A DNA stretch of 23,115 nt from Bacteroidia bacterium. GTDB lineage: Bacteria; Bacteroidota; Bacteroidia; AKYH767-A; OLB10. The notes below the pieces were generated by a model. That model did no database searches, was not told the origin of the DNA, and saw only the letters and a program-made list of their open reading frames with translations. The DNA is taken from positions 1 through 23,115 of the forward strand of contig JANWID010000261.1 in assembly GCA_025450095.1 (NCBI GenBank), written 5' to 3'. This document shows positions 16,480-23,115 of the stretch, piece after piece; within the stretch, counting starts at the first letter, position 1; each line of letters opens with the position of its first letter. Made by a program: the position numbers and the translations under genes.

Positions 16480-17529
16480 TTAACCGGCAGATTTGCTTTT
16501 ATTTGCCAGCTGACCGCACGCAGCATCAATGTCTTTACCCCGGCTTCTCCTGATATTGACAACAATATTCCTGCTTTCCAAAAACTCGCTGAAAGCTTTT
16601 AATTTGGTTTCGGTCGTCTGCATGAATGATTCACCATCGATGGGATTATATTCAATCAGGTTTACCTTGCAGGGAACATTCTTACAGAACTTTGCAAGTT
16701 CGCGGGCATCGGTAAGCGTATCATTAAAACCGTTAAAAACTATATATTCGAATGTAATCCGCGAACCTGTCTTCTCGTGAAAATACTTTAATGCTTCCGA
16801 CAGTGCTTCCAGCGAATTGGATTCATTAATTGGCATGATACGGCTTCGTTTTTCATCATTAGCGGCGTGTAAGGATAATGCAAGATTAAATTTCACTTGA
16901 TCGTCGCCAAGCTTTTTAATCATTTTAGCTATCCCTGCTGTAGAAACAGTGATTCTCTTTGATGCCATGCCCAGTCCGTCAGGAGCGGTAATTCGTTCAA
17001 CAGATTTAAGAACATTCGTGTAATTCAGAAGCGGTTCTCCCATCCCCATATAAACAATATTGGAAAGGGGAATTCCATAATTTTCCACCGATTGTTTGTT
17101 AATGATAACTACCTGGTCATAAATTTCAGCAGCATCGAGATTCCTTATACGGTCTAGTTTGCCAGTTGCACAAAACCTACAGGTAAGACTGCATCCAACT
17201 TGTGATGATACGCAAGCTGTCATGCGTTCCTCAGTGGGTATTAACACACCTTCTATTACATGGCCATCATGCAGACGGAAGCCACTCTTTATAGTTCTGT
17301 CGGTGCTGACCTGTTTTGAATTTAATTCTATTGGGTGAAGGAAAAAGTTCTGCTGTAAAGAATTTCTTAATTCTTTTGACAGCGTTGTCATTTCATCAAA
17401 AGTCCGCGCTGACTTTTCCCATAACCATGAATAAATCTGTCGACCCCGGAATGCAGCCTCGCCTAAACGAGTCATATGACCGGTAATTTCATCAAGAGTT
17501 AACCGACGTATATCAGGTTTTATTTCCAT
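16480..17529 (-). CDS. rlmN: Dual-specificity 23S rRNA/tRNA adenine-C2 methyltransferase (radical SAM)
   Basis: This is a 349-residue RlmN, full length. It methylates C2 of A2503 in 23S rRNA and A37 in some tRNAs by a radical SAM mechanism. The cluster-binding CxxxCxxC is at Cys113, Cys117 and Cys120 (VGCSLTCRFC). Cys106, seven residues before the first cluster Cys, matches the second catalytic cysteine position known in E. coli RlmN. The C-terminal catalytic Cys338 is in DAACGQLA. GMGEPLLN near 160-170 is the SAM-binding GGEP-like motif. A TACCTTTG box sits 7 bases ahead of the ATG, so the message is probably nearly leaderless. It is divergent from the amidohydrolase gene. It is single-copy in this window and intact. 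Confidence 0.97.
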   Translation of the reverse strand: MEIKPDIRRLTLDEITGHMTRLGEAAFRGRQIYSWLWEKSARTFDEMTTLSKELRNSLQQNFFLHPIELNSKQVSTDRTIKSGFRLHDGHVIEGVLIPTEERMTACVSSQVGCSLTCRFCATGKLDRIRNLDAAEIYDQVVIINKQSVENYGIPLSNIVYMGMGEPLLNYTNVLKSVERITAPDGLGMASKRITVSTAGIAKMIKKLGDDQVKFNLALSLHAANDEKRSRIMPINESNSLEALSEALKYFHEKTGSRITFEYIVFNGFNDTLTDARELAKFCKNVPCKVNLIEYNPIDGESFMQTTETKLKAFSEFLESRNIVVNIRRSRGKDIDAACGQLANKSKSAG

Positions 17530-17536
17530 TCTGGTG

Positions 17537-17544
17537 CAAAGGTA
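17537..17544 (-). promoter_or_regulatory. Candidate -7 promoter box for rlmN
   Basis: On the minus strand this reads TACCTTTG followed by C, a strong TAnnTTTG match placed 7 bases before the rlmN ATG. That implies a transcript with almost no leader. No exact TTTG at -33 was seen. Confidence 0.45.
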
Positions 17545-17637
17545 GCCAATTGATCGAAATATTGCCGCATATAATTGATTTAAAGAACTTTAATCAAGCC
17601 AATAGAGACCAACAAAATAATTACCACTTTTGCAGGA

Positions 17638-18804
17638 ATGCGAAGGCTAACAGCTGATTTTATACTCAATTACGAAGGAAATCTGGTTCCTGATCATGAA
17701 CTGTGGGTTGAGGATGATGGAACTATTACGAGTATTGTTCCTGAAAAAACCTCATCAGCGGAATATTTTCCAGGGATACTTTGCCCGGGCTTTATTAATG
17801 CTCATGTTCATCTTGAACTTTCTGGATTCAGGAATAGAATTCAAAAAGGAAAAGGGCTGCATGGATTTATTGATCAACTCGTCAGAGAACGGGAAAAAAA
17901 TATTTCAAATACTGCTTATTTGATTGAAAATGCAGATAACCTGATGTGGCAAAATGGCATCCAGGGTGCTGGCGATATTTGTAATACGGATTTGACAATC
18001 GGTATCAAACAAAAAAGCAAATTAAGATATCACAGCTTTATTGAATTGTTCGAATTTCAACCTGAAAGGATAAAAGATTCATTCACCAAAGGGAAAGAAC
18101 TATTAAATGACTTAACTGAAGCTTCATATTCTGCATCTCTGGTGCCGCATGCACCTTATTCTGTTCACCCTGAATTATTTCACCTGATTGCCACGAATTC
18201 TGATAGCAAGTCTGCACTTTGGTGTATTCATAACCAGGAATCTGCTTCTGAAAATAAATTGTTTCAAGACGGGACCGGAGCATTGCATCAACTGTTTGAG
18301 AAAATGAAAATTTCTACTTCCTGGCTCAATCAAACCGGTAAATCCTCACTTTTCACTACAGTTGATTTTCTTCCGAAAAAAAATAATATAATGTTGGTCC
18401 ATAATACATACACTTCAGATGCCGATATTGAATTATTAAAATCCAAAGATCACTTTAACCGAACCTGGTTCTGTCTTTGTACAAATGCAAATCTATTTAT
18501 TGAAAACCGATTGCCGGCAATTGACATGTTTCGACGGAATAAATGTCGCATTATAATTGGAACCGACAGCCTGGCGTCAAATGATGAGCTTAGTATACTG
18601 GAAGAATTAAAAACCATACAAAATCATTTCCCTTCCATTTCCACGGAAGAATTACTTACCTGGGCAACTTCAAGCGGAGCCGATTACTTTTGCTGGAATG
18701 ATCTTGGCAGATTCGTGCCGGGAAGTAATCCGGGAATTATTAATATTTCAGTTTCCAGCGATATGATGATTAGTGCTTCATCTAAGGCGTTCAGAATTTA
18801 CTGA
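17638..18804 (+). CDS. Amidohydrolase, cytosine deaminase/ATZ-TRZ-like
   Basis: This is a 388-residue metal-dependent hydrolase of the amidohydrolase superfamily, deaminase-like branch. A small N-terminal beta segment with ILCPGFINAHVHLE leads to the HxH metal ligands His56 and His58. HAPYSVHP gives His171. CIHNQESASE gives the metal ligand His198 and catalytic-type Glu201. LVHNTYTS gives His255. IIGTDSLASN gives the metal-binding Asp310. A C-terminal beta-sandwich segment closes the chain. This full set is that of the mononuclear aminohydrolases acting on purines, triazines or aminofutalosine, so an active deaminase is likely. It could be an aminodeoxyfutalosine deaminase, but no other menaquinone gene is present to support that. 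It starts at ATG 17638 and its end is 7 bases from the convergent HTTM gene. Cytoplasmic, no signal peptide. Confidence 0.87.
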   Translation: MRRLTADFILNYEGNLVPDHELWVEDDGTITSIVPEKTSSAEYFPGILCPGFINAHVHLELSGFRNRIQKGKGLHGFIDQLVREREKNISNTAYLIENADNLMWQNGIQGAGDICNTDLTIGIKQKSKLRYHSFIELFEFQPERIKDSFTKGKELLNDLTEASYSASLVPHAPYSVHPELFHLIATNSDSKSALWCIHNQESASENKLFQDGTGALHQLFEKMKISTSWLNQTGKSSLFTTVDFLPKKNNIMLVHNTYTSDADIELLKSKDHFNRTWFCLCTNANLFIENRLPAIDMFRRNKCRIIIGTDSLASNDELSILEELKTIQNHFPSISTEELLTWATSSGADYFCWNDLGRFVPGSNPGIINISVSSDMMISASSKAFRIY

Positions 18805-18811
18805 TAAATAA

Positions 18812-20236
18812 TTAGTGCTTGCAAAGACTTTTATCAGTATGTACGAGCCTGAAATAAAACCATTTTCTCAATATCGGATTTATGCGTAAATCTATATCCG
18901 AATGGATGATTTTTCCGGCTGATTTTTCAAAATATCCTTCCCTGCCATTGATTTCATACTCAACGAAAATATTATCCGGTGCCGTATCCAGTATTTTCAC
19001 AAACTCAAATTTTACCATAAGTACATTTTTACCATGGTATAAATCCAGGTTTTTAAGTCGTTCGTAATTGGTATTTTTTATCGAAACAAGTTCCTTCTGA
19101 TAATTAAAAATTTGCCAGCTCACCGGAATGAACTGATGATTTGAAATATTTCCTTCGGTTCGCAAGTTGCTGAACATGGAAAAACAGGCTTCTGTTTTTA
19201 GTCCCAGGTAAGGTGAAATTCCATTGAGGAATATCAAAAATGGAATGATCCAGGCAATTCCTGTAACATATTTTCCGCCAATTGAAAAATAGGTATCAGC
19301 GTAATTACCCGAAATAGCTTGTAAAAATAATACCATGTACACAACAGCATAAAGGTACCAGATTAACAAAGTTGCGAGAACATATATAGTATATGAAAAC
19401 ATGATATATACTGCCAGGGTCAGCCCGACAGAAATCACGATTAAAGTTTTAATCATAATTACATGGTAATTCCATTTTTCATAAAAAAAGTTTACCGTAG
19501 TATCATTCCAGAAGAAAATGAAAATAGTAAATAACATCGCCGAAAAGCTGAAAATACCATTGTGTCCATGTAGACTAAGTAGCAAATGGAATAAAATGCC
19601 AAAAACAAGACCCGCATTTCTCCATTTACGGATTATAAGCATTATTGGAATAACCAGTTCGGCGACAATTGTGAGCCAGATTGAAAAGAATTTAAAAAAT
19701 AATTCATGATTATAATAAAAATCTCTCAATAAAGAGACCCGGAATATTCCGGAACGTTGAAATATTTCTTCAAATAATACGGCACCACAGCTTGAATAAG
19801 GATCATAAAAATCATAATTCAGTTTATGAAGCACAACAAAAAAATACAGGAAAATTAACGACCATCGTGTTGCGGTAAGGGACTTTCCGAAAAAATAAGA
19901 ATGAAGTCCCTCTCTCTGGTTGAAATTAAATGTTCCTGACAAGAGTACAAATGCAAACATAACATTCAGAAACCATTCAAAAAAAATATGGTTGGGCGTA
20001 TTTGGAATCTGCAACCATACAAGTAATACAGATCCGGCAAGTCCACAATAAAAAAACCGGTTACCGGAGGGAATGAGAAGGTGTAGCAGGCATGAAACCA
20101 GTGTTATGAAATATGCAATTGGGACGTTAGCACTCCAATAAGAAAATGAAGCCAGGTGAAAAAGTGTGCTAATACACCAAATCCTGTTGAAAACAAAAAA
20201 ACGCCTGTCTTCCTGGTTAACAGCTATCACGTTCAA
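18812..20236 (-). CDS. HTTM-domain (gamma-carboxylase-like) membrane protein
   Basis: This is a 474-residue membrane protein with about 8-10 transmembrane helices in its first 330 residues and a soluble C-terminal domain of about 130 residues. The membrane half matches the HTTM (horizontally transferred transmembrane) family, which is related to vitamin K-dependent gamma-carboxylase. The YFFVVLHKLNYDFYDP stretch near 150-165, with a nearby SCGAVLFEE, is the most telling part. The soluble end is rich in beta-type sequence (KNVLMVKFEFVKIL). Start is a TTG whose bases overlap the TGA of the upstream DCC1-like gene (shared TTGA at 20236-20233). A GTG two codons later is the only near alternative. 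The overlap means translational coupling, and HTTM and DCC1-like proteins are known to occur together. Enzymatic activity is not established for bacterial members of this kind. Confidence 0.85.
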   Translation of the reverse strand: MNVIAVNQEDRRFFVFNRIWCISTLFHLASFSYWSANVPIAYFITLVSCLLHLLIPSGNRFFYCGLAGSVLLVWLQIPNTPNHIFFEWFLNVMFAFVLLSGTFNFNQREGLHSYFFGKSLTATRWSLIFLYFFVVLHKLNYDFYDPYSSCGAVLFEEIFQRSGIFRVSLLRDFYYNHELFFKFFSIWLTIVAELVIPIMLIIRKWRNAGLVFGILFHLLLSLHGHNGIFSFSAMLFTIFIFFWNDTTVNFFYEKWNYHVIMIKTLIVISVGLTLAVYIMFSYTIYVLATLLIWYLYAVVYMVLFLQAISGNYADTYFSIGGKYVTGIAWIIPFLIFLNGISPYLGLKTEACFSMFSNLRTEGNISNHQFIPVSWQIFNYQKELVSIKNTNYERLKNLDLYHGKNVLMVKFEFVKILDTAPDNIFVEYEINGREGYFEKSAGKIIHSDIDLRINPILRKWFYFRLVHTDKSLCKH

Positions 20237-20649
20237 TCAATAAATCTGTTTTTCCATTTCGGATCCGGCACCCAACAAACTTCCTGTTTGCCGAATATAC
20301 GATAACGGTTGGCTGCCACCATGTCGTACACCCAGTTTCGAATGAATAAAGGTATAATTCCAGATGCTACAAATGAAGACCACGGGAACTTAAGATACCT
20401 GGATATTTTCAGCACCGCTTCGCTTTTTTCATATGCCTTATCGTTTTCAATAAATACGATGCTTTCAAGTCCATTCCGGGTGATCTTATGCTTTTTTATG
20501 ATGGATTCGCCGATGGGACTTTGCAGCGAGGCAAAACGAATTACTGGAGATTTTTCATACTTAAGAACAAACTGTACAAAACCACTGCACAGGTTGCATA
20601 TTCCATCAAATAAAAGGATACTATCGGCTGGGTCAGGCTGATGTTGCAT
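20233..20649 (-). CDS. DCC1-like thiol-disulfide oxidoreductase (DUF393)
   Basis: This is a 138-residue thioredoxin-like protein of the DCC family. The signature is FDGICNLCSGF: Asp15, then Cys18 and Cys21 in a CxxC arrangement, as in this family's predicted redox site. RFASLQS at about 39-45 is a second family feature. No signal peptide is visible, so it probably acts on the cytoplasmic side. Its TGA stop overlaps the TTG start of the HTTM gene by four bases, so the two proteins are made from one message and may work on the same substrate. Their joint role has not been defined. ATG start at 20649, 36 bases after the stop of the DUF4468 gene. Confidence 0.92.
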   Translation of the reverse strand: MQHQPDPADSILLFDGICNLCSGFVQFVLKYEKSPVIRFASLQSPIGESIIKKHKITRNGLESIVFIENDKAYEKSEAVLKISRYLKFPWSSFVASGIIPLFIRNWVYDMVAANRYRIFGKQEVCWVPDPKWKNRFID

Positions 20650-20674
20650 AAAAAATAAATTCAGAGTTTCTTCG

Positions 20675-20692
20675 CTGGTAACTCTTTACCAG
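20675..20692. repeat. Hairpin at the 3' end of the DUF4468 gene
   Basis: CTGGTAA (20675-20681) pairs with TTACCAG (20686-20692) around a 4-base loop and includes the DUF4468 stop codon. No T-tract follows on the minus strand, so it is unlikely to terminate by itself. It could shape the intercistronic RNA before the DCC1-like gene. Confidence 0.4.
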
Positions 20693-21252
20693 TCATTTGA
20701 TTTAGTAACTGGTGTTGCAGCAATTTTCTTTTTGAAATCTGCGATAATACTCTTTAATGTTTCATCCGATTGTTTAAGATAGGAAAGATAAACAGGATTG
20801 AAGGAATCCGCAGTGGTATCTTTCCATCTTTCAGCAGGATAATATGATACCTGTTGCCAGTTGATTTTTGTAATTTCATATTTATATCTTCCATCTTTAA
20901 ATAAAAAAGTAAGGCTATACATTACATCGCCAGCCTGGGTAACCGTGCCTTTCTTGTCGGGTTCATTGCTGATCCTGAATCTGGCTTTTATGAAGATTTT
21001 TCCTGTATTTAAATCCTTTTCACGGATAACATCCGCCGGGTTTTTATAATAAGTATTCGCCCAAGTCAGAGCACGGTTGAATAAGTCATTTTTTTTAATA
21101 TCATTAACTGGTACAACTTCAGTGTAAGTAAAAAGTCCGGTAAGTGAATCAACCGGTAATACCGGAATGACCACAGGTTCTTTTTGCTTTTGTGCAAAAA
21201 TTGGGTTGTAAAACGTACTACTGAGTATGATCCCCAGGATAATTTTTTTCAT
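20686..21252 (-). CDS. DUF4468-type periplasmic protein
   Basis: This is a 188-residue exported protein. The N terminus (about 1-20, MKKIILGIILSSTF to FAQ) is a signal peptide, probably cut after IFA. The mature part resembles the DUF4468 domain common in Bacteroidota. It opens with FTYTEVVPVNDIKKNDLFNRALTW, then carries a long stretch with DVIREKDLNTGKIFIKARF and a YKYEITKINW segment, and ends in a charged helix. Function unknown; members are usually secreted proteins with a TATA-binding-protein-like fold. It lies between dacA and the DCC/HTTM pair on the same strand. A terminator upstream separates it from dacA, so it probably starts its own transcript. Its last codons form one arm of a small hairpin (20675-20692). 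Confidence 0.75.
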   Translation of the reverse strand: MKKIILGIILSSTFYNPIFAQKQKEPVVIPVLPVDSLTGLFTYTEVVPVNDIKKNDLFNRALTWANTYYKNPADVIREKDLNTGKIFIKARFRISNEPDKKGTVTQAGDVMYSLTFLFKDGRYKYEITKINWQQVSYYPAERWKDTTADSFNPVYLSYLKQSDETLKSIIADFKKKIAATPVTKSNDW

Positions 21253-21285
21253 GACAGGAAATTTAAAGTTTGCTAATTTACTGAT

Positions 21286-21310
21286 TAAAAAAAAGCGAGG
21301 CTTACGCTTT
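21286..21310 (-). terminator. Rho-independent terminator overlapping the dacA stop codon
   Basis: On the minus strand AAAGCG (21310-21305) pairs with CGCTTT (21297-21292) around a 7-base loop containing the TAA stop (21304-21302), followed by a run of T. The hairpin thus begins inside the last two sense codons of the carboxypeptidase gene. The stem is short but the T-run is long. Confidence 0.6.
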
Positions 21311-22948
21311 AACTTTTATTTTAAGCCGGGTACCTGGTTTGAGACTTTTGGAGTTATAAATCTTATTCACCCGTTTCAGGTCATCCACAGAAGTACCGTT
21401 GTACCGTTGCGCAATACTCCACAAGGTATCTCCCGGTTGTACGACGTGATAAACATATTGTCGTGGTGCAGATGTGTCCGGTTTTGGAGTTTGCGACTTG
21501 GGTTTCGCGGGTTTTTTTGCGATCGGTTTGGCGGATTCCTTCGGAGAATTTGAAGAAATAACTGCAGCGGAATCATTGCCAGGCATTGAATCCGATCCAG
21601 AGACTGTTTCATTCCCGTTTAATGCAATTGCTTCGGAAGTGCTATCATTTTCTGGTGCTGCTTCATCTTCATTATCCAGAACATCGGGCATTTTAACAGC
21701 CACTTTCTTGGGTACATTTACGTATACAAGTAACTTTTGTCCTTTCAGGATTTTGTTCGAGTGAAGCTTGTTCCACTTCTTAAGCTGCTGGTAAGTGGAG
21801 CCATACTTTTGTGCAATCGATGACAATGTTTCTCCACTTCTTACGGTGTGTGATTTGCGCTGTTTAACCCAAACTGTTTTATAGGAAACTGTACTGTCAT
21901 CAACAGCTGCAATTTCATCACCCACCGGGTCATGAACAAGGCTCTTTTTTGCAAGTGGACCGCCTGTTGAAGGAATCATTGCACCACATCCGATCTTCTC
22001 GTAATAATCATTCATCATAGAACTGACTATTTCATTGCGCAGGTATGGGCCATTAACACCAAGTACGATACTGATCAGTCGGTATCCCTCTTTTTTCGAA
22101 GAAGCTGCCAGGCAATACCGTGCTCTTTTAGTGTAACCGGTTTTAAGTCCATCAACATCATTTTCATAATCGATTACAAGGTGGTTATGATTTCTGAAAA
22201 TGCTCGTACGTTTATCATTTGAAACTTCAGCATAACCTATAGCTGTTATTTTCAATAATTCTTCATGCTTGATCATTTCCAGGGAAAGCAATAATAAGTC
22301 ATGAGGTGATGCGCTATTATCCACTTCCTTTACAACTCCCGGAAGCCCGGATGGATTGGAATAAAAAGTGTTTTTCATTCCCAATTCAACAGCTCTTTCA
22401 TTCATTCGTTTTACAAAAGCCGTTTGGTCTCCTGCAAGATATTTCGCAATATCAGAACAAGCCAGGTTATTAGAAGGAATCATTGCAAGCTGTACTAACG
22501 ATTCCAGCGTATATGTTTCAGTTGTTCTGTAAACAGATCTGCTCCTGCGGCTTTTGCGATACAATCTTTCCACTTTCACTTCGTCCGACCAGTCAACCTT
22601 TCCGGCAATTATATCTTCAACTGTGAGCAAGGCAACCATCATCTTGGTAAGTGACGCAATGGGATATGCGTAATACATATCCTTTTCCCAGATTATGGCA
22701 CCTCTTTCTGCATCATATAACAAACCGGCCCTGATTTCATTTTCACGAATCACAAGACCGGTTAAAGTATCAAAAGTGAAATTCGGTACCGGCGTACTAT
22801 TGACGAAAACTGTCGGAAAAGTTTCTCCTGCAGTATCTGTTGCAGTTACCGGCACTTCAATAGACTGGGCCGTTAAGCCCCCGGTTACAAATGCAAGGAG
22901 CATCGCAACCAGGATCATTTTTTTATTTAACCTGAAGTCTTTTTTCAT
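21302..22948 (-). CDS. D-alanyl-D-alanine carboxypeptidase with two LysM domains
   Basis: This is a 548-residue exported penicillin-binding protein of the S11 (DacA-like) family. A signal peptide (about 1-28, ending GLTAQ) is followed by the serine peptidase domain (about 60-325). It has the active-site SxxK at Ser99/Lys102 (ASLTKMM), SNN at 159-161 (PSNNLA) and KTG at 269-271 (LKTGYT). It should trim the terminal D-Ala of muropeptides in the periplasm. Two LysM peptidoglycan-binding modules follow: one at about 366-411 (HTVRSGETLSSIAQKYG) and one at the C terminus (HVVQPGDTLWSIAQRYN). A low-complexity Pro/Ala/Lys/Ser linker at about 415-497 joins them. This layout differs from classic DacA, which ends in a beta-sandwich and amphipathic helix; LysM probably replaces that anchoring. 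A GTG at 22951 is also in frame, but the ATG at 22948 is preferred. Confidence 0.93.
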   Translation of the reverse strand: MKKDFRLNKKMILVAMLLAFVTGGLTAQSIEVPVTATDTAGETFPTVFVNSTPVPNFTFDTLTGLVIRENEIRAGLLYDAERGAIIWEKDMYYAYPIASLTKMMVALLTVEDIIAGKVDWSDEVKVERLYRKSRRSRSVYRTTETYTLESLVQLAMIPSNNLACSDIAKYLAGDQTAFVKRMNERAVELGMKNTFYSNPSGLPGVVKEVDNSASPHDLLLLSLEMIKHEELLKITAIGYAEVSNDKRTSIFRNHNHLVIDYENDVDGLKTGYTKRARYCLAASSKKEGYRLISIVLGVNGPYLRNEIVSSMMNDYYEKIGCGAMIPSTGGPLAKKSLVHDPVGDEIAAVDDSTVSYKTVWVKQRKSHTVRSGETLSSIAQKYGSTYQQLKKWNKLHSNKILKGQKLLVYVNVPKKVAVKMPDVLDNEDEAAPENDSTSEAIALNGNETVSGSDSMPGNDSAAVISSNSPKESAKPIAKKPAKPKSQTPKPDTSAPRQYVYHVVQPGDTLWSIAQRYNGTSVDDLKRVNKIYNSKSLKPGTRLKIKVKA

Positions 22949-23091
22949 CACAGTTCCACCATTAATGCAAGTTTACTAAAAGATAGCCTCTTTAATAATA
23001 TTGATCACCAGTGGTTTACTAACATCCAAATGTTAAGATCAGGCAACAGATAATTTCATACGGTTGCAGCTCGAAAACGTTACCTATAATA

Positions 23092-23099
23092 CAAAAGTA
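23092..23099 (-). promoter_or_regulatory. Candidate -7 promoter box upstream of dacA
   Basis: On the minus strand this is TACTTTTG, identical to the box before the nucleotidyltransferase gene. It lies 143 bases ahead of the dacA ATG, which implies a long leader. The expected -33 site would lie beyond the right edge of the window, so the call is incomplete. Confidence 0.35.
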
Positions 23100-23115
23100 C
23101 GGCAGATTAAAAATA

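Noticed and set aside
20675..20692. Rho-independent terminator after the DUF4468 gene
   Set aside because: The stem is perfect but no T-tract follows on the coding strand, so it is listed only as a hairpin.
1..23115. CRISPR array, tRNA/rRNA, insertion sequence or phage module
   Set aside because: No regularly spaced repeats, no cloverleaf-like or rRNA-like sequence, and no transposase, integrase or phage structural motif were seen on either strand.

Overview
The window looks like a chromosomal segment of a Bacteroidota bacterium, perhaps an environmental lineage near Bacteroidales. The supporting signs are: about 40% GC by eye; genes without clear Shine-Dalgarno sequences; several TAnnTTTG-type -7 promoter boxes upstream of start codons; and typical gene families of the phylum (LytTR regulator beside a Reg_prop/Y_Y_Y LytS-type kinase, DUF4468 protein, M28-PA-PDZ peptidase, dut next to a polysaccharide flippase). 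I see no tRNA, rRNA, CRISPR array, insertion sequence or phage gene. Most of the window is ordinary housekeeping and envelope content.

Layout. Positions 1-2447 (minus strand) hold an envelope cluster: flippase, dUTPase and the start of a sugar nucleotidyltransferase. Positions 2521-3998 (minus) hold a tight three-gene unit: a B12-binding mutase small subunit, an enoyl-CoA hydratase and an acylphosphatase. The first gene is split by an in-frame TAG. Positions 4047-7784 encode a 1245-residue NtrY-like histidine kinase with no response regulator beside it. A divergent aldehyde dehydrogenase follows (7944-9350, plus). It converges on an M28 peptidase-gpsA pair (12097-9364, minus).

Positions 12283-16072 (plus) encode a LytTR response regulator and a periplasmic-propeller LytS-type kinase 25 bases apart, presumably cognate partners. 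The regulator's reading frame has no ATG, GTG or TTG ahead of its phosphoacceptor aspartate, so its start is lost or non-canonical. The kinase's propeller is much more AT-rich than the rest of its gene. A 407-base gap with a terminator and a second hairpin separates it from rlmN (minus).

An amidohydrolase (17638-18804, plus) then converges on a translationally coupled pair: a DCC1-like thiol-disulfide oxidoreductase and an HTTM/gamma-carboxylase-like membrane protein (20649-18812, minus). The right end holds a DUF4468 periplasmic protein and a D-Ala-D-Ala carboxypeptidase carrying two LysM domains. A rho-independent terminator overlaps the carboxypeptidase stop codon.

The points most worth checking are the amber codon in the B12 subunit, the missing LytTR start, the AT-rich propeller block and the coupled DCC/HTTM pair. 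I did not find a clearly undescribed multi-gene defence or mobile system. All family assignments come from reading motifs, not from database searches.
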